A stretch of 64,000 nucleotides of DNA from Diprion similis (lineage: Eukaryota; Arthropoda; Insecta; Hymenoptera; Diprionidae). A program made the position numbers and the translations under genes. The DNA is taken from assembly GCF_021155765.1 (NCBI RefSeq), contig NC_060106.1, positions 21,602,031 to 21,666,030 on the forward strand. Reading direction: 5' to 3'. Below are positions 25,401-39,600 of this stretch, piece by piece. The notes beneath the pieces are model-generated. The model did no database searches. It saw only the letters and a list, made by a program, of their open reading frames with translations, and was not told where the DNA came from. Within the stretch, counting starts at the first letter, position 1; every line of letters begins with the position of its first letter.

Positions 25401-28400
25401 TTGAGGATTAAGGCAAATAGAGAAGAGATGAAGGGGAGAAAAAAGAAAATTGTAAAACGAAAATACGTAACACACATATTCGGGTGGTCTTTGAAATTGA
25501 GTGCAAAAAAAGGAAATGCCTGCACCAAACGGCGCCATCCAGACATCGATAAATGCCACGCCTCGCCGATTACTACCTCGACAAAGAAGAGGAGAAAAGC
25601 CTCTTACGCTATACACACTGCATACATCGCATAGATACATGACAACTTGCATACACAAAATATTATGCTTGTTTTGTGAAACGGTAAAATAATCTCTCGA
25701 GACTGTTCCGATGATCAGGAATTTCACAGAGATAACTAATGTTTGTTTGACAAAGGCGAGCATAAACATCGTCGAACTCTAGGGATAATATAAATCAAAT
25801 CATGAAATTTCGACGCGAAGAATAACTGTGTAAAATCAAAGGTATATGTGTCTGTAGATACGTAAAACAACGCGTTAAGGGTAAATAAACAAATCTTCAC
25901 AAGCTTATTATACAGCTTTTTCTCAAATATATATTAATATGACATATTCAAGACTGCATGTGAATCGCACGAAGAGTATTATACACATCATTACTTGTAC
26001 CTGCAGGACACTTCGATGTTATTATCATAATTACGATTATAATTTAAGTTTTCGGCGCACAGGCAGACGCAGGGAAAGCAAATACTACGAGAGAGAAAAA
26101 CGGGATGAATTTTGAAAATAGGACACGGGCTGGTTCGTGCGCTATTCTATACCCTTTTATGTACAAGTACATTCATGGCTAAAATTTTATACATATCTAT
26201 AATGATCATTGTAATGATGGTATATAGAGATAGTAGATGTCCGCTTCTTCTTCTCTACGTACACATAAAATTCAGCGTCCCTCCATGTGTTCATCCGCGT
26301 ACGTTCGCTTCTAACTCCAGAACAAACAAACCGATTTTGATTCTTTTTTTCCTACGGATAGGTCCAAAGTCTGGCCAAGTTTGAGACTATACTTCGTTGC
26401 AACTAGATCAATAATTTTAGTGACATAACGATATTTGTAGGCCAAGTCGGAACGCAATCGCATATCTGCATGCAACCGCTAAGATAGTTTTCAATATCTC
26501 GATGGGGTCTGCAAAAAAGGTACGAGAACATGTACGTATAGTTATACGTCCAATAGTTTCGCCAGAAGAAGCATTTGAAAATATTCGCGTGCGGAGCCGC
26601 AACGGGTCGCTTACAGTTTAGTACATACATAATAATAGTATTATGTATAGAGATGAAAGAGAGGGAACAAAAACGATTCGTCGCCGTTGTCCACATCGCG
26701 TATATTGTAGGCATACAATAGGTATACATAGACACATTATATACACGTATGTATGTAAAATGTAGACTATACATACATAGAGTGGGATAATAATTGGCAC
26801 GCGGATGACGCAAATACCTAATTTGGACATCCTGCCGGCGGCGAAACGGTCTTATAACCCAAATACCCATAATGCATTATTCCCTCCGACTTCCTGTAAC
26901 GAACGTCTCATACATGAACATGATACACAATATAGTATAACATGAAAGCTGTTGCTGCAGGAATTTTCTCAGACAGCATAGATTATCGTAAAATTTCCAA
27001 AAAACAACAACACCAACAACTCACCTTGTTCACTTCTTTTTCTATCAGCTTGTACTTCTTGCTTCGGGCAAGTTTTTCCGGCGGTGCAATGGCGACCTCG
27101 AGTTTAGTGCGCTGCTGTTCGGCGACCCGTAATTTCGTCTCGGCTTGCCTGGACTCCGCCTGGTAGGCCTGATAGGTCTTCATCGTTGTGTGAAGCTCGT
27201 GAAGAACCCGGAGAATCTCTTCGTGGGTCTCGTACCCGATGTCGCGACACTGTAACGCATAGAGAAAAACTCACTGTCGTTATGAATCATCGTTACTTAC
27301 GCCCGAGTTAAATAGTAACTTGATTTAAATCTCGTACATACATATTATATATATAATACGATTTAATCGCGAACTCAAGCTAGACGCTTTTCTTCTCTTT
27401 CTTCTTATACATACCGACTGTATATTTTTTTTACTTTTAACGAGTCATCGACATCAGTTGGTTTTATATTTTTTCAGTTTATTTGTTTATTTGTTTTTAT
27501 TTTTTTTTCATATACCTACACACAGTATAGAGCAGTATAGGTATACGTTGAGAAGAGGACGCAGAAAAAGAGGAGCAAACTGCACAGTTTAACGATAACG
27601 ATGACAAAATAAAAAAAAAAAGTAATAACGTATTATTTTCTTCACGCCATATTTCTTCAACGGTTCGATTATTTATTATATTTCAATTCTTCGTTCTTTT
27701 CGTGTTATTAAGCGGAATGACGATGAAAAATTCTCAACCATGAAATCGTCCTCGTCAATATTTATTCAGATTACATCCGTTTGTTATTGTATACAGTAGG
27801 TATACCTACCATCGATCTCTTTCAAAATTTACACGCGCCAAACTCGCGTATATATCAAGCATCACATTCGATCCGGTATTTGGATCTGAGGATTAACTAT
27901 CATCAGTCGAGCACTGTGTCTAATAATGACACATTCTGAAGATTAAATCGATCGTCATCGTCGTCGAAGTTAACGCGTATAACATAAGTTAGTTAAATTA
28001 CCAAAAATAAAACCTTGAGTAAATAAAAATCCGCGTTAACGTTTGATTCTATTTCGATTTCATCGGTAGCAAAATAAAAAAAAAAAAAAAAAAAAAAAAT
28101 ATGATACGAATTAATTACGTCCCATGAAAACTTCAAGAAAGTTTCACATCGTTTTCACAGTTTTAATTTTCAATTCTCAGCATAACCTGTACGTTAATTT
28201 TAATCATATATACAGTGTGAACATGAATTGAAACTTTTTCAAGAAGGGAATTAAAATTTTACCGAGAGTATAATAAATAATAATATATTTATTTTTTTCT
28301 TAAAATCTTTGAAACAGAAAAACAAACAATTGACTTGAAATTTTTTAATTCATCACTTACGTATGTATAGTAAAAGCGGAAGACTATTACGTACAGTGTC

Positions 28401-29474
28401 AGTGAATTCAAAGTAAGTACGTAGAATAATCTTGTCCTGCCATAAAAACGTCCTTTAAATAAAACTCACGGTAAGAGGCTGAGATGGTGCCTAAATTCGT
28501 TCCCTGGGTCTATAAACGCGATGCCCCGTAGGTTTCGCCTTGCATTGGTGGAAGGTATATAGATATACCCAAAGCTAGATAGACTAGGACTGGGTATAAA
28601 CGTATTAAGGGTCGTGCGGTTAGTCGAGACTCACGCGGCGATTGATGCGCTGAACGTCCTCCATGACCTGGTTCAGCCTCCCGACGAGATGGGTGCTGTA
28701 GACTTCCGAGAGAGCAGCGTGATCTCTGCTCAAAGACTTTGTCTCGTTGACTAGCTGTTGCCAGCAGGCGAAGCTGGAGAACAGAGGCCACTGTTCTCTT
28801 CTGAAAAAAAAAGAAATCATTTCGGTTAACGAGTTTCCTTTCTATTTTCCTCTCCCTCCCATAATCTGGATATCATTTTTTATTATTTGTTTATTTATCC
28901 GTTTTTTTATATCAAATTTTCTCCCCATCTAATATCATACACGTAGATCGTAATATGTGATTTTATTATAGTTGTAGTTGTACTTACTTCTGCTTCTGTT
29001 CTTTGTGTTTCAGCTGAATAGCTCGAGCCATTTTGTCGAGGGATTTGCTGTAGTCGAGTTCGAGCTCGGCTCTCCGTCGAAAAAAGTCCTGGAGTTCGGC
29101 AACCAGGGCGACCTGGGCCTCCATTCGAACGTCGAGGCATCTCAGCTGCTCGTTCAGCTGCAGTCTTATATCTGGAACGATAATCAACGAATGCTTTAAT
29201 TATAAGTATATAAATAGCTATATCGTCTATATATACATATATTATAAGCAAGGCGAGAAGTTTTTCTTCTTTTTTAACTGGATTTTACGTAAATCCTTGG
29301 TCAAATTTTATTCGTACACACGTGTCTCGATATTTCGACAACTTTTTTATGCGCGTATGTACGAGTAAAATCGAGTAAAAGAAGAAATAAAAAAAAATCG
29401 TCATTTTCAAAATTTATTTCTACCGCGGTGCATTGAAAAAAAAAGGAAAAAACAATATTTCGGGGATTGGAATG

Positions 29475-29505
<31 letters not shown>

Positions 29506-32500
29506 AGTTTCCTCAATCGTGGAGCGTATATTTTTATTTCATATCTTTCAACTGTTCACTGATCAACTTGAGCGCAGATTTACTTGAAATATATTATCCT
29601 TTCTGGTAAATATAAATGCATCAAAAATCATAATGGAATATGCATATATGTAGTATGGTGCACAACCGGTTGCCAATAAATCGTCGTTGCCGAAAGCAAG
29701 AGCAGGTGATAAAAATAAAAAGAATCCGAGTAGCGATTGGCGATTAGGAGATTAGGCGATTAAAGTCTGCAGACAACTGATAGTGGCAGCTGAAATATCT
29801 CATCGTCGTAACCTAGAATAAACCTAAGTGAGACTTTCATTTGCAAACGTAACAACATGAAATTCCTTTTTATAGATATAAAAATAAAAGATGAAAAAAA
29901 AAAAAAAACGATTGGAACTCACAAGATATTATATATATATATATATACATATATATGTACTTTATGCCGATTCGAATGAAAACAAATTTATTACATAGAT
30001 ATAAGTATACTTTTGTTATATATATATATGAATCTAATACCAAACAGATAGCTAATAAACGAGGCCGACACGATAAGTTATTTGATAGAAAAAAATAAAA
30101 ATAAAAAAAATAAACAAGATTTATAAAACGAAAGTTTGCTAACGATCGATAAAAAACTGTTTAATATCCAATTCGAGAAACGGAAGTGTTAAGTACGCCG
30201 GAAAGTATAGGTCAATCATCCGCAATTTACGATGTTTTCAAACTTACGATAGTAACGTTCCGATTCATGGATATTATAAATAACACGTCCGATTCTTATT
30301 TTAATGTTTTCATTTCACTCAGCGTGTATAATTTCCAACCATTTCTTTCAGGCCTTAATTCATTCGTCGCGTTCATTATGATTTTATTTGTCAATAAATA
30401 AATAAGAAAATACAGAAAGAAAAGAAATAAAAATAAATCTTAATTTCTTGCACATTTTAGTCTTTGTGTTGTAACGAGATGTTTAGATGTAATATATATA
30501 TATATATATATATTGTTACAAAAGTATGTACTTGCACGAGTGTGACAACGATCATTAATTGCCGTCGAAACATCTAAATATTTGCGCGTTCACAATGTAA
30601 ACACTTACTACACACTTATCGTGTCAATGTTTCGATAAGGATTGTGTATTGAAATAAAAAGAGAAGGATCAAATGATACCGCAGGATGATTGTCGAACAT
30701 AAGTGGATGCCATTTGTCAGCACACGTCATGTACTGTACATCTAACGAAATAATTATACAATACAATTTAGAATGGCATTTAAAAATGTCACTTTTAAAT
30801 TTCGCCCGGTACGTCGTCCCAAATCGGTTCCAAATAATTCAAAAATAATTTCTTAATATTTTCAGATTTTTATCTTGACTCTGTGAGTTAAAACCGATGC
30901 CCCAAAGAGAGTGGATTTCCACATCAAATTTAGATGGAATTTTGGTGTAGGGTTTTTTTTTTTTTTGTCACCGATTAGAAATCTGAACTCAAAATTTGAA
31001 AATTCAAAGTAGCGGATCTAATATGGTGAACCTGAACCCCAAAATTCACTTGACATTCCCATATTGGATTCAAAGCATTTTGAATTTTGAAATTTACAGT
31101 TCAAATTCGTAATCTGCGACCTTGAAAACCCTCGAATATCGAATTTTATCGAAATCAAATGACTTTTTTCATTTTGTATGATTTTTTTTTTCTTCAATTG
31201 TCTCAACTCTGAGACGTTCGATTAATTTGGTCAAAACAGGCGTTAATTTGACTTCCATTTTGACGGATTTTACTAGAATAACACCATCTTCGGTGTTGCA
31301 GTTTATTAATCCCAGATTTTCGATTAAGCCGACGATTTTTTCCCCGATTAACTGCTTATAATCGTTCATTTTTCATACTCGATTAATCAACCGACTCGAT
31401 TATTTTTCCTCACAACCTGTTTTTCATTTTTAACCCCATGATCGACGCAATACAATATCAATTTAGGTGATTACGTATATCGATTATCATCATTGTCTTA
31501 CGTACTGAATACCTATTTGATATAATAAGTGAACATTCTCACTTGACATTAAAAAATATTTTTATTAAAACTACAGATTATCAAAAAACTTTTCCACCAT
31601 CAAGACTACATACTAAAATTTCACCAAATTTTTCTTTCAAATGCAGAGTTTCAAAAAACACCCAATAATCGTTGCTGATCCATTAATTTTTACTAATTCA
31701 TTCAAGTCGTGTTCGATTATTTTTTTAAGACTCTATCAATCGATGCGTCGATTATTTTTAGCCGATTGTGAGTAACCATCGCTAATATCACTTTCGTATT
31801 CCATGGATAACGCAAAGGCGACGCGACGTCGATCGAGAGTCTGGACAGGCTAATGTTTGCTTCTGCTGCTGCACAAGGCGGCGGCATCATCATCATCATC
31901 ATCATCGTCGTCGCCGTCGTCGTCGCGACGCCACTCTGCAGTGCACGGCTTGCGTTTCCGGCGGGAAATCTAAAAATAAACACCACGGGACGCGGGCTTC
32001 TTCTTCTTCTTTCATGGTATTTTTCCATCATTTCGACTCCCCCCCCCCCCCCCCCCCGCCCCAACACTCCCCGTTTTTTCTCTCTCTCCCTCTCGCCTCC
32101 TCGACGAGGAAAATCTAAACAACACAAAAGACACGACTCGTTTGTGTTGCGAGTATTATATATTTAGGATCGCACTCGTTCCGTCAGTTTATGTAATATT
32201 TTTGATACTATAATATCAAAATTTTATATATATATATATATATACTAGAAGTATTTTTCAATCTTTCGATATTTCATTTCACTTGTTGTGAATTATTTCA
32301 TATTTCATTAGACCGATTCTAACGTGTCTGTATATATACACCTTATAAGTTGATATACGTTGCCAAATCGTATATGACAAAATGTATGAAACGCAGAGTT
32401 ATTATAAGGTTAACAGCGATATCGCGATAAGCCCGCATGTAATAATGCCCCCCTGTTATCGCGATTCATATAATCATCCATGCACACCAAGTTATTAATT

Positions 32501-33210
32501 ATATCCTGTGTGTAAGTTGCGAATTGCGAATTGAGTATTGCGATAAAAGCACTAACCACGATTACTCTCGTGAGTTATTGTACCGTTTGGAAGATCGCGA
32601 AGATCCCTACTGGACCTTTATTATTATTCCAACGTCTATAGTCATAATATAAAACTTCTTCGTTACACTACAGACGCGAGTACAGATGTCGGTTATAAAA
32701 TATCGATCAAATTAATTTTTGAAAGAATAATAGAATTTTCAAATCTAATTGTGTAGAAATTGAGAAAAGCTGAATGAGAATTAATCTCATACAGGCAAAT
32801 GTGTATACATATACATACATATTGAGAGGATTCCTGGGAAATCCAAGCACCGTGTACGCATATTATCGATTTTTATTCATTTGGTATGATTCATCATTTC
32901 CTATGGGAGGGGGGGGGGGGGGGGGGGGGTGTACGAGTGATAGGTCCGTACATAGATACACATAGGTATATACATCTGTATGGGATAAGTATACGAGGCA
33001 ACGAAAGCGGGAGAAAAACCACCCTTCCAAGGAAACGCGTCGGAAGGCATTAGTGCAACGAAAACGAAGAATGCATGCATATGGGGCATTCCAAATGACA
33101 TCGAGGAGTCAATTGCCGCCACGTGTCATCAGATTCTTAGATAGTTTTTATTTTCGCATTGATACCATTTTAAAAGAAACATAATTATTTTTAAGAATTT
33201 TCTCCTTACT

Positions 33211-33242
<32 letters not shown>

Positions 33243-33632
33243 TTTTGTAAAAAAAGGGACAACTAAAAAATTTAAGCTTCTTTCGAAGTGGAATCAATGC
33301 GAAAAAAAGCTATGCAAAAATCTGATAAGACGAGGCGGCAATTGATTCCTCGATTTCACTTGGAATGCCCCATATATTTATATACATGCGTGCTGCAGCG
33401 GAAAAGTGCAGCGTACGAGTAGAAGTACCACACCACACGCTATATACTACACGCATGTGCAAGAATACAAGTAAATGCGTCAGCGGTTTCGAGAGAGACT
33501 GCATTGCACACGTGATATTATTGTTCCTTCTCACTTCCTGCTGCCGGGCGAGACTCGATCCTCCACCGGGGCAACAACTACAAAAACCCATAAGCGAGTC
33601 CGTACGTATCACTGTATTGTAGGGCTGTTGCG

Positions 33633-33674
<42 letters not shown>

Positions 33675-36600
33675 TCGCAGGTACACAGAAAATTATTATA
33701 ATTCAACGGTTTTCGAAGTCTGAATACACACTGCAAGCATCTTTATGATATATATATATAAAAATATAAAAATATATAAATATTTATATATATACTATAC
33801 TTTGGAGTGTGTGAACCTAAATTCATCCAGTGAAAATACGATCTCGTTATAATATGAGTCACGAGTTAATTTTCCGCCATATAAAATTATATATATATAT
33901 ATATATATATACGCGTTACAAATTCGGATGAAATTAATATAGATTTCGCTCAATTACAACAATATATACGTATACATATATAGTACATGTCTCTTTACTT
34001 TCGGGAATACAGAAAACAATTTCTAACAATACACAGCATCATACCTCAATGTATGAGACGTATTTATAGTATTCATATACATGCTACAAAAGATTAGAAC
34101 CCTGCGTCAAGTGTGACTGAGATGAAAATAAAAAAAATAAAACCGAAAAAAAAAAAAACTTGAAAATTCCAACACACCGTAGCTCAGAAAGGGGGAAAAA
34201 AATCTACATCCGATAACGCAATTTGTATGTTGCCAAGTATGTTTCGTTGACGGGGATGCATTCCGAGCAGCATAACGCCGGATTTGCGGGGATTCCCGAG
34301 TGTCAGTGGCGCCACTATCGCGAGTAACGCGTTTAATTCGATATCCCGAGAACGGGTCGTTTCACAAAAAGAAAAGAAAAATAAATAAATAAAAAAACAC
34401 CGTAGAGATCTTTCCTCTTTTAAATTAAATTTTCTTACTTTTTTTTTTATTGGAAACATTTTCTTCTTTCCAGCATCAATATCATTCAGCGTTATTTCCG
34501 TTGAAATGCGCAAACTTTCCCCGTTTTCGAATGTAGACTGATTGGCCTATTCATTGGACTGATACGTTGAGATGATTATGAAAATGTTGTAAACTGAATG
34601 CAAAATAGTTAGTAGACACATACGTCTATGTGAAATTTTGATTTCTTCTGTGTACTAACTAAGCCAAGAAAGAAAAAAAAAACACTTTTATCAGATAGTT
34701 GACTATTTATTTCAACGATTTCAACGATTACCATCAACCAAAAAAACTTCAAGACTTAATAATAATCAACGTGAAGAAATACGGAAAAGCAAACTTTATA
34801 AGCAACAAATGAAGATTTTAGTTATTATTCGATGTGTACAGAATCAAAATTTATCCGTTTAAATATAAACTAAAAACAGAAAAAAAAAAATAATATATAT
34901 ATATATATTATTTTATTTTTTCTGTTTTTAGTTATAATATATATATATATATATTAATAATAATTTTATTCTTTTTTTTCTCTCTCTTTTGACCTGCGTA
35001 ATCGAATTCCCGCCAAGGGACAAAGGCGATCCTGCTTGCTGCAGTGTTTTGAAAGCTGTATAGATACGATACAAGTATATACGCGTCATCTTAAAACGTT
35101 GCAGTCGAGTTCGCTGTTTGTCGGTTGCTAACTAAGGTCGACGATCGGCCGAAGGCGAGGGAACCGTAATTGCCGAATTTAGTGAGGGCGCCGCTGAAAC
35201 GGACGGACGGCAGTCCGTCGGCATTCAATTCGCATTAAATCCTGTCACAAGTTCGACGATCTCTTTTTTTAACCAGCAGTAATTTATGCCAATTCGACTG
35301 ACTTTTCACAACCTCATACATATATATGTATACCTATAGGTACCAATACGAAGGGTTGGCCGTTCGTCAGTTTCTTTGCATGCATCAGATTTCTGGATTA
35401 CAAAAGATTTCACAGAACTTCAAAGGATTTAAGAAGATTTTTTTGTCATTTCAAAGATTTCACAGGATTTTACTGGGACTTCATCACATTTTCTTTTTTA
35501 ATAATTTACACCAGAATTCACGGGTAGTTATCGGTTTGATTCTTTTCCATTTCATGCCGTTTTCTCAGACCCTTTATTTACAGTTTCAGATTTTTAAGAG
35601 ATACAGTATTTTATTTCGTTTCTACTTTTTTTTTTTTTGTTTCCCTATCTGTACAACTAATTCCGAGGAACTGTATTTTCGAATTTCATTGCACGAACAA
35701 TTTTTGTGATATTTTTCTAATACCTGGACACAATGAAAATAATTCCGTTCTCTTTTCATTCGATTCTAAATTTAATTTCTCTGTTCCAAGCAAGTCAACC
35801 AATATATATATATATATACCTATATTGCAATGACCGGCCTTCAAATACATATAAGTACAGTAACTATGAATAATCGCGTTAATTGATAGCAATTATTAAT
35901 AACATATTTCACGTTCGTTCCCTTTGTTCGCACTTGACGCGTCATTACGCAAACGGAAGGAGCAATTCTCCGTACATAATCATTGCAACGCAAGTTAAAC
36001 GTGTGTGCCTACGTGCTTGTCCGATATGCAAGTTTATAATAACTAATAATATTGTACAAATTCGAAATTCGAGAAATCGAGAAGTTCCGGTATCGAAATA
36101 ACTGTTCTCAACTGTTCCATCGCTTAAATGATACCAAAATTGCGTTATTTTATTATATTTCACAACTTTCAATGTTGTTATATTTTTAACTTGAACACAT
36201 TTTTCAGATAATATAGACTCATAAAATCCGAACAATTATAATAACACTAAAAAAAAAAAAAAAACATTTCGAAAAGCAATACTTTGTTTACAAACTTTGC
36301 GCGATGATAATCATTGCTAAACTCTTCACATAGATGACGACGTCTAAAATCAAACAATTTCCAGGTAAAATATCAATCGGCAATAAACAGAATAAAAATT
36401 TCACATAAACTAAAGACGGCGATGCTTCAAGAATGTTGGGCTTGACACGAAATTATGACTATCACATTTTCTCCCACACAAGAACACCGATAGGCAGAGT
36501 TTATTTATTTACGAGATTGAAGTTGGTAACGTTACTTCAACAATGCACGTTTAGAAGAATCGTTTTTTTGCAGCCTTAAGATTATCTAAAATTCAGTTAG

Positions 36601-39600
36601 TAAATTATAAAAAAAAAAAAAAAATGATGGGAATTGCATATAGATAATCGATATACGAATAAGAAACCGCAAAGTTTCTTCTCATTGGGAACCATATGAC
36701 GTAGAAGAATCAATTCCAAGCCCATCAAGGTTGGATTTTAATTTCCAATTTCAACAAACAACTCCAATTGGCCGGTGATTATAAAATTTGTCAACACCGC
36801 CTCTGGGTCTCAGCGATAAAGTCTGATTACAGCAGGTAAATTCCGAGAGTGTTACAACGGTATAAGATATAGATAAGTACGAGTAAATTATTAAAAGTAC
36901 GAGAAGGCTGGGACGTTATACGAAAGAAACGAAAATAAAACAAAAAAAAACAAAAGCCAAGTGAATGAGGTAAACACTTGAAAATGACAAAAATATATCA
37001 TAATACCTTTGGCCCATGCTTCCCACTCCTGTTTTCCAGTTAGCTTGAACATTTTTGCAAAATGATCTCTGATTATATTTCACTTTTCCTCGTTCTTCTC
37101 TCTTCTATTTTCCCGACACGCGTAGTTTACAATCGCATCTGTAGACTAATGGCACACATCCGTCTTCTTCACATCCACAACGCGTGATGTTTATCATCAA
37201 TATCGCGTATTCCAAACCCACGTAAGTAAGTACGCGCAATAACTCAATCGGCATCTGCGGTATGATAAGGTGTGCGTAACGGGAAAAACGTCGCTGATTG
37301 CTCGTCGATTCATCGATGATGGTAACGGCGGCGGCGGCGGCGGCGGCGGTTTGTTTGTACATCACCGTAAATTTAGCATCATCGAATTAAAAGAGTAGCA
37401 GCGCAGCCCCTCCTTCAAATATCTGCGAGAATCCGGCGCTGCGCACATCACTTTTTTATACATATGCCCGTGTAAATACATATATATATATATAAAGAAT
37501 AAAAAATACGTCCGGTAGCAACAAGAATTATTTCCTCCTCCTCCTCCTCCTCTATACGCGCGTGAAATATCTACATAATAACAAAAGTTTGCACACCGTA
37601 GCGGCGGGATTGATTAACAACAAATTATTCATGGTTTTCGGGTGCAGTCGGGTCGAAAAGTGTTGCAACAAAAGTATGATAAAAAAAAATGATAATCTAC
37701 GGATACAGCTACTCGGAAAAACCAACGTGATCATAATACCAATTTTTTCAAACATCTCATTTTATTTCTACATCAATTATTAATCTAAGATCGTCAGATT
37801 TTAGATTTCCCAGAAGGGTATAAAAAAATGTACGTCGTTCCAAAACCTAAGTTCATCGTCATCTGTAAATTGTAACAACTGTTTTGTACCGATTGTGTTT
37901 TGTCGCGAATTCATGAGCTTGCGAAAAAAAAAATAATGTATTCATATAGAATAATTCTGCGCAGATAATTCATTTATAAATAAAATGAGCAAGTATATAA
38001 TATAATTAAAATCGGACTGTCGGTAGATTTTTCCGGTGAAAAATAGTAGAATAAACATGACTTCTCGGAAGTCTCGTCTACATTTAAAAATAAGATTTAA
38101 CATCACAAGCTTTCCGTTTTAGTTCTAGTGTTTTTAAAACCTATGTATATATATAACCACATTTATCTTTCGAATAATTTTTACCCGTGTATTCTCGTTC
38201 CATAGATCCCTAAAACGCGCGTACAATACAAGGTACGTTAATATAGCATCGTGAAGTTTCGCACTTAATTGTCACCGACTAAATATACCGTAGTAGAAAG
38301 AAAGGATAAACCAGTTTCCGGTTGGCGATTGGAGGATCTAAGGAGAATGACCCCCCCCTTGCGGTCAGAATTATTACTTTCACCTCTGAACTCGCTCACG
38401 ATCAGTAAGTGTAAAAACAAATCGTTCCGACCCCCGAGGGCTGCGTATATAGCATCGCACGTCGCGTCGTCTGCGCTGTTCGACTCGCAGTGAAGCAGCA
38501 GCGACAAACTACTAACTCGAGCGCATTTGACCCTCGATAAATTAACCACAATTACGCTGAGGCGCGGCGAGTCGCGGTCCGTTCCCCGTTCCCCGTTCCC
38601 CGTTCCAAGTAGCCCCCGCCGATAATACACGGACCACAATACGTATACCGACGGTCCGTTTCCCGTTCCCCATTCCGCGTTTTCCGTTCCCAGCAGCCCC
38701 CGCCGATAATACACAGACTATAATACGTATAACGTTGGTCCGTTTCCCGTTCCGCGTTCTTCGTTCCCAGCAGCCCCCGCTGACCACAATGCGTCCATAT
38801 ACCGGTCCGATTCCCGTTCCCCGTTTCTAGCAGCCCCCGGCAATAATAATACGCGAACCCCGATTGTGATGTGGTTCGCTAGGTGGGTACATACGGGTTA
38901 TTATTGCAATATATAGCGTCGATGCGCAGCGTCCGCTCGTCGCTCTCGGCACTCGGTGCTACACTGGAGGAGTTTGACTAACGACGGGCAGCGATCGCAG
39001 CTAACAATAAACGGAGGCGGAGAGATGACGACGACAGTTATCAGCAGTCCGATCATCGGCGCTGGCCGGCTCTGTCGGTTGATCGCGAGGACGACGTGTG
39101 TTCTACAATCGCACCCTGTCACATGACAGTTTTATAGGATATCTCATTGTCGGGGACTTCGGACCTCTCGAAGTTACGTGCAGAATACGACATACATGAA
39201 TGCTGCCGTATGTGTAGTACGGAATCCTGACGATGGCTGACGACAAGGACAATGCGAATCGCATCAAATGATTTATAGATCGCATAAATCCGGGGTTATT
39301 TTTTCTCTGCATCCAATCTTGAAAATTGAATGAAGATTGCCAATTCGTTGTTGATTTAATGGTACACAATACATATCAAGAAGACAGAAAATATTCTAAT
39401 CAATAACCCACTGTTTATCAATTGTTTTTCTCCATTTTTCAGCAATCTGAATATAAACTTCTTAATGAATTTTCAGTCTCAAACCTTCGGTCGTCAAATT
39501 TTTCGGCAAAAGTCTCTGATTGAAATTGATAAACATGTATTGTATACAAAAAAAAAAAAAAAAAAAAATGCGAGTTTCCCTAACGCGGTAAATTTGCTAT

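Larger units (their letters stand above)
29172..37006. other. Long SRGAP intron; repeats and homopolymers, no exon recognised
   Basis: This 7.8 kb intron separates the first shared SRGAP exon from the proximal candidate first exon. It contains two long foldbacks (about 30940-31150 and 33079-33375), G and C homopolymers, a (GT)n(GA)n block (33633-33674), several TA microsatellites (29932-29956, 30493-30512, 32223-32243, 33888-33911) and a CAT/CGT triplet block at 31884-31928. A CpG-richer patch at 31800-32130 could be a cryptic promoter. No exon with correct phase was found here. Confidence 0.4.

Noticed and set aside
31169-31369. 66-codon minus-strand open frame of protein-like look
   Set aside because: AT-rich with recurring CGATTAAT strings; no domain, no splice partner; possibly part of a decayed repeat.
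31717-32127. 136-codon minus-strand open frame
   Set aside because: Made of CAT/ATG triplet repeats, a C homopolymer and GA-rich DNA; poly-Met and poly-Gly runs are compositional.
38998-39124. Short plus-strand frame beginning MTTTVISSPIIGAGRLC in a CpG-rich patch
   Set aside because: Thirty-three codons, presequence-like by composition only, with no continuing exon found.
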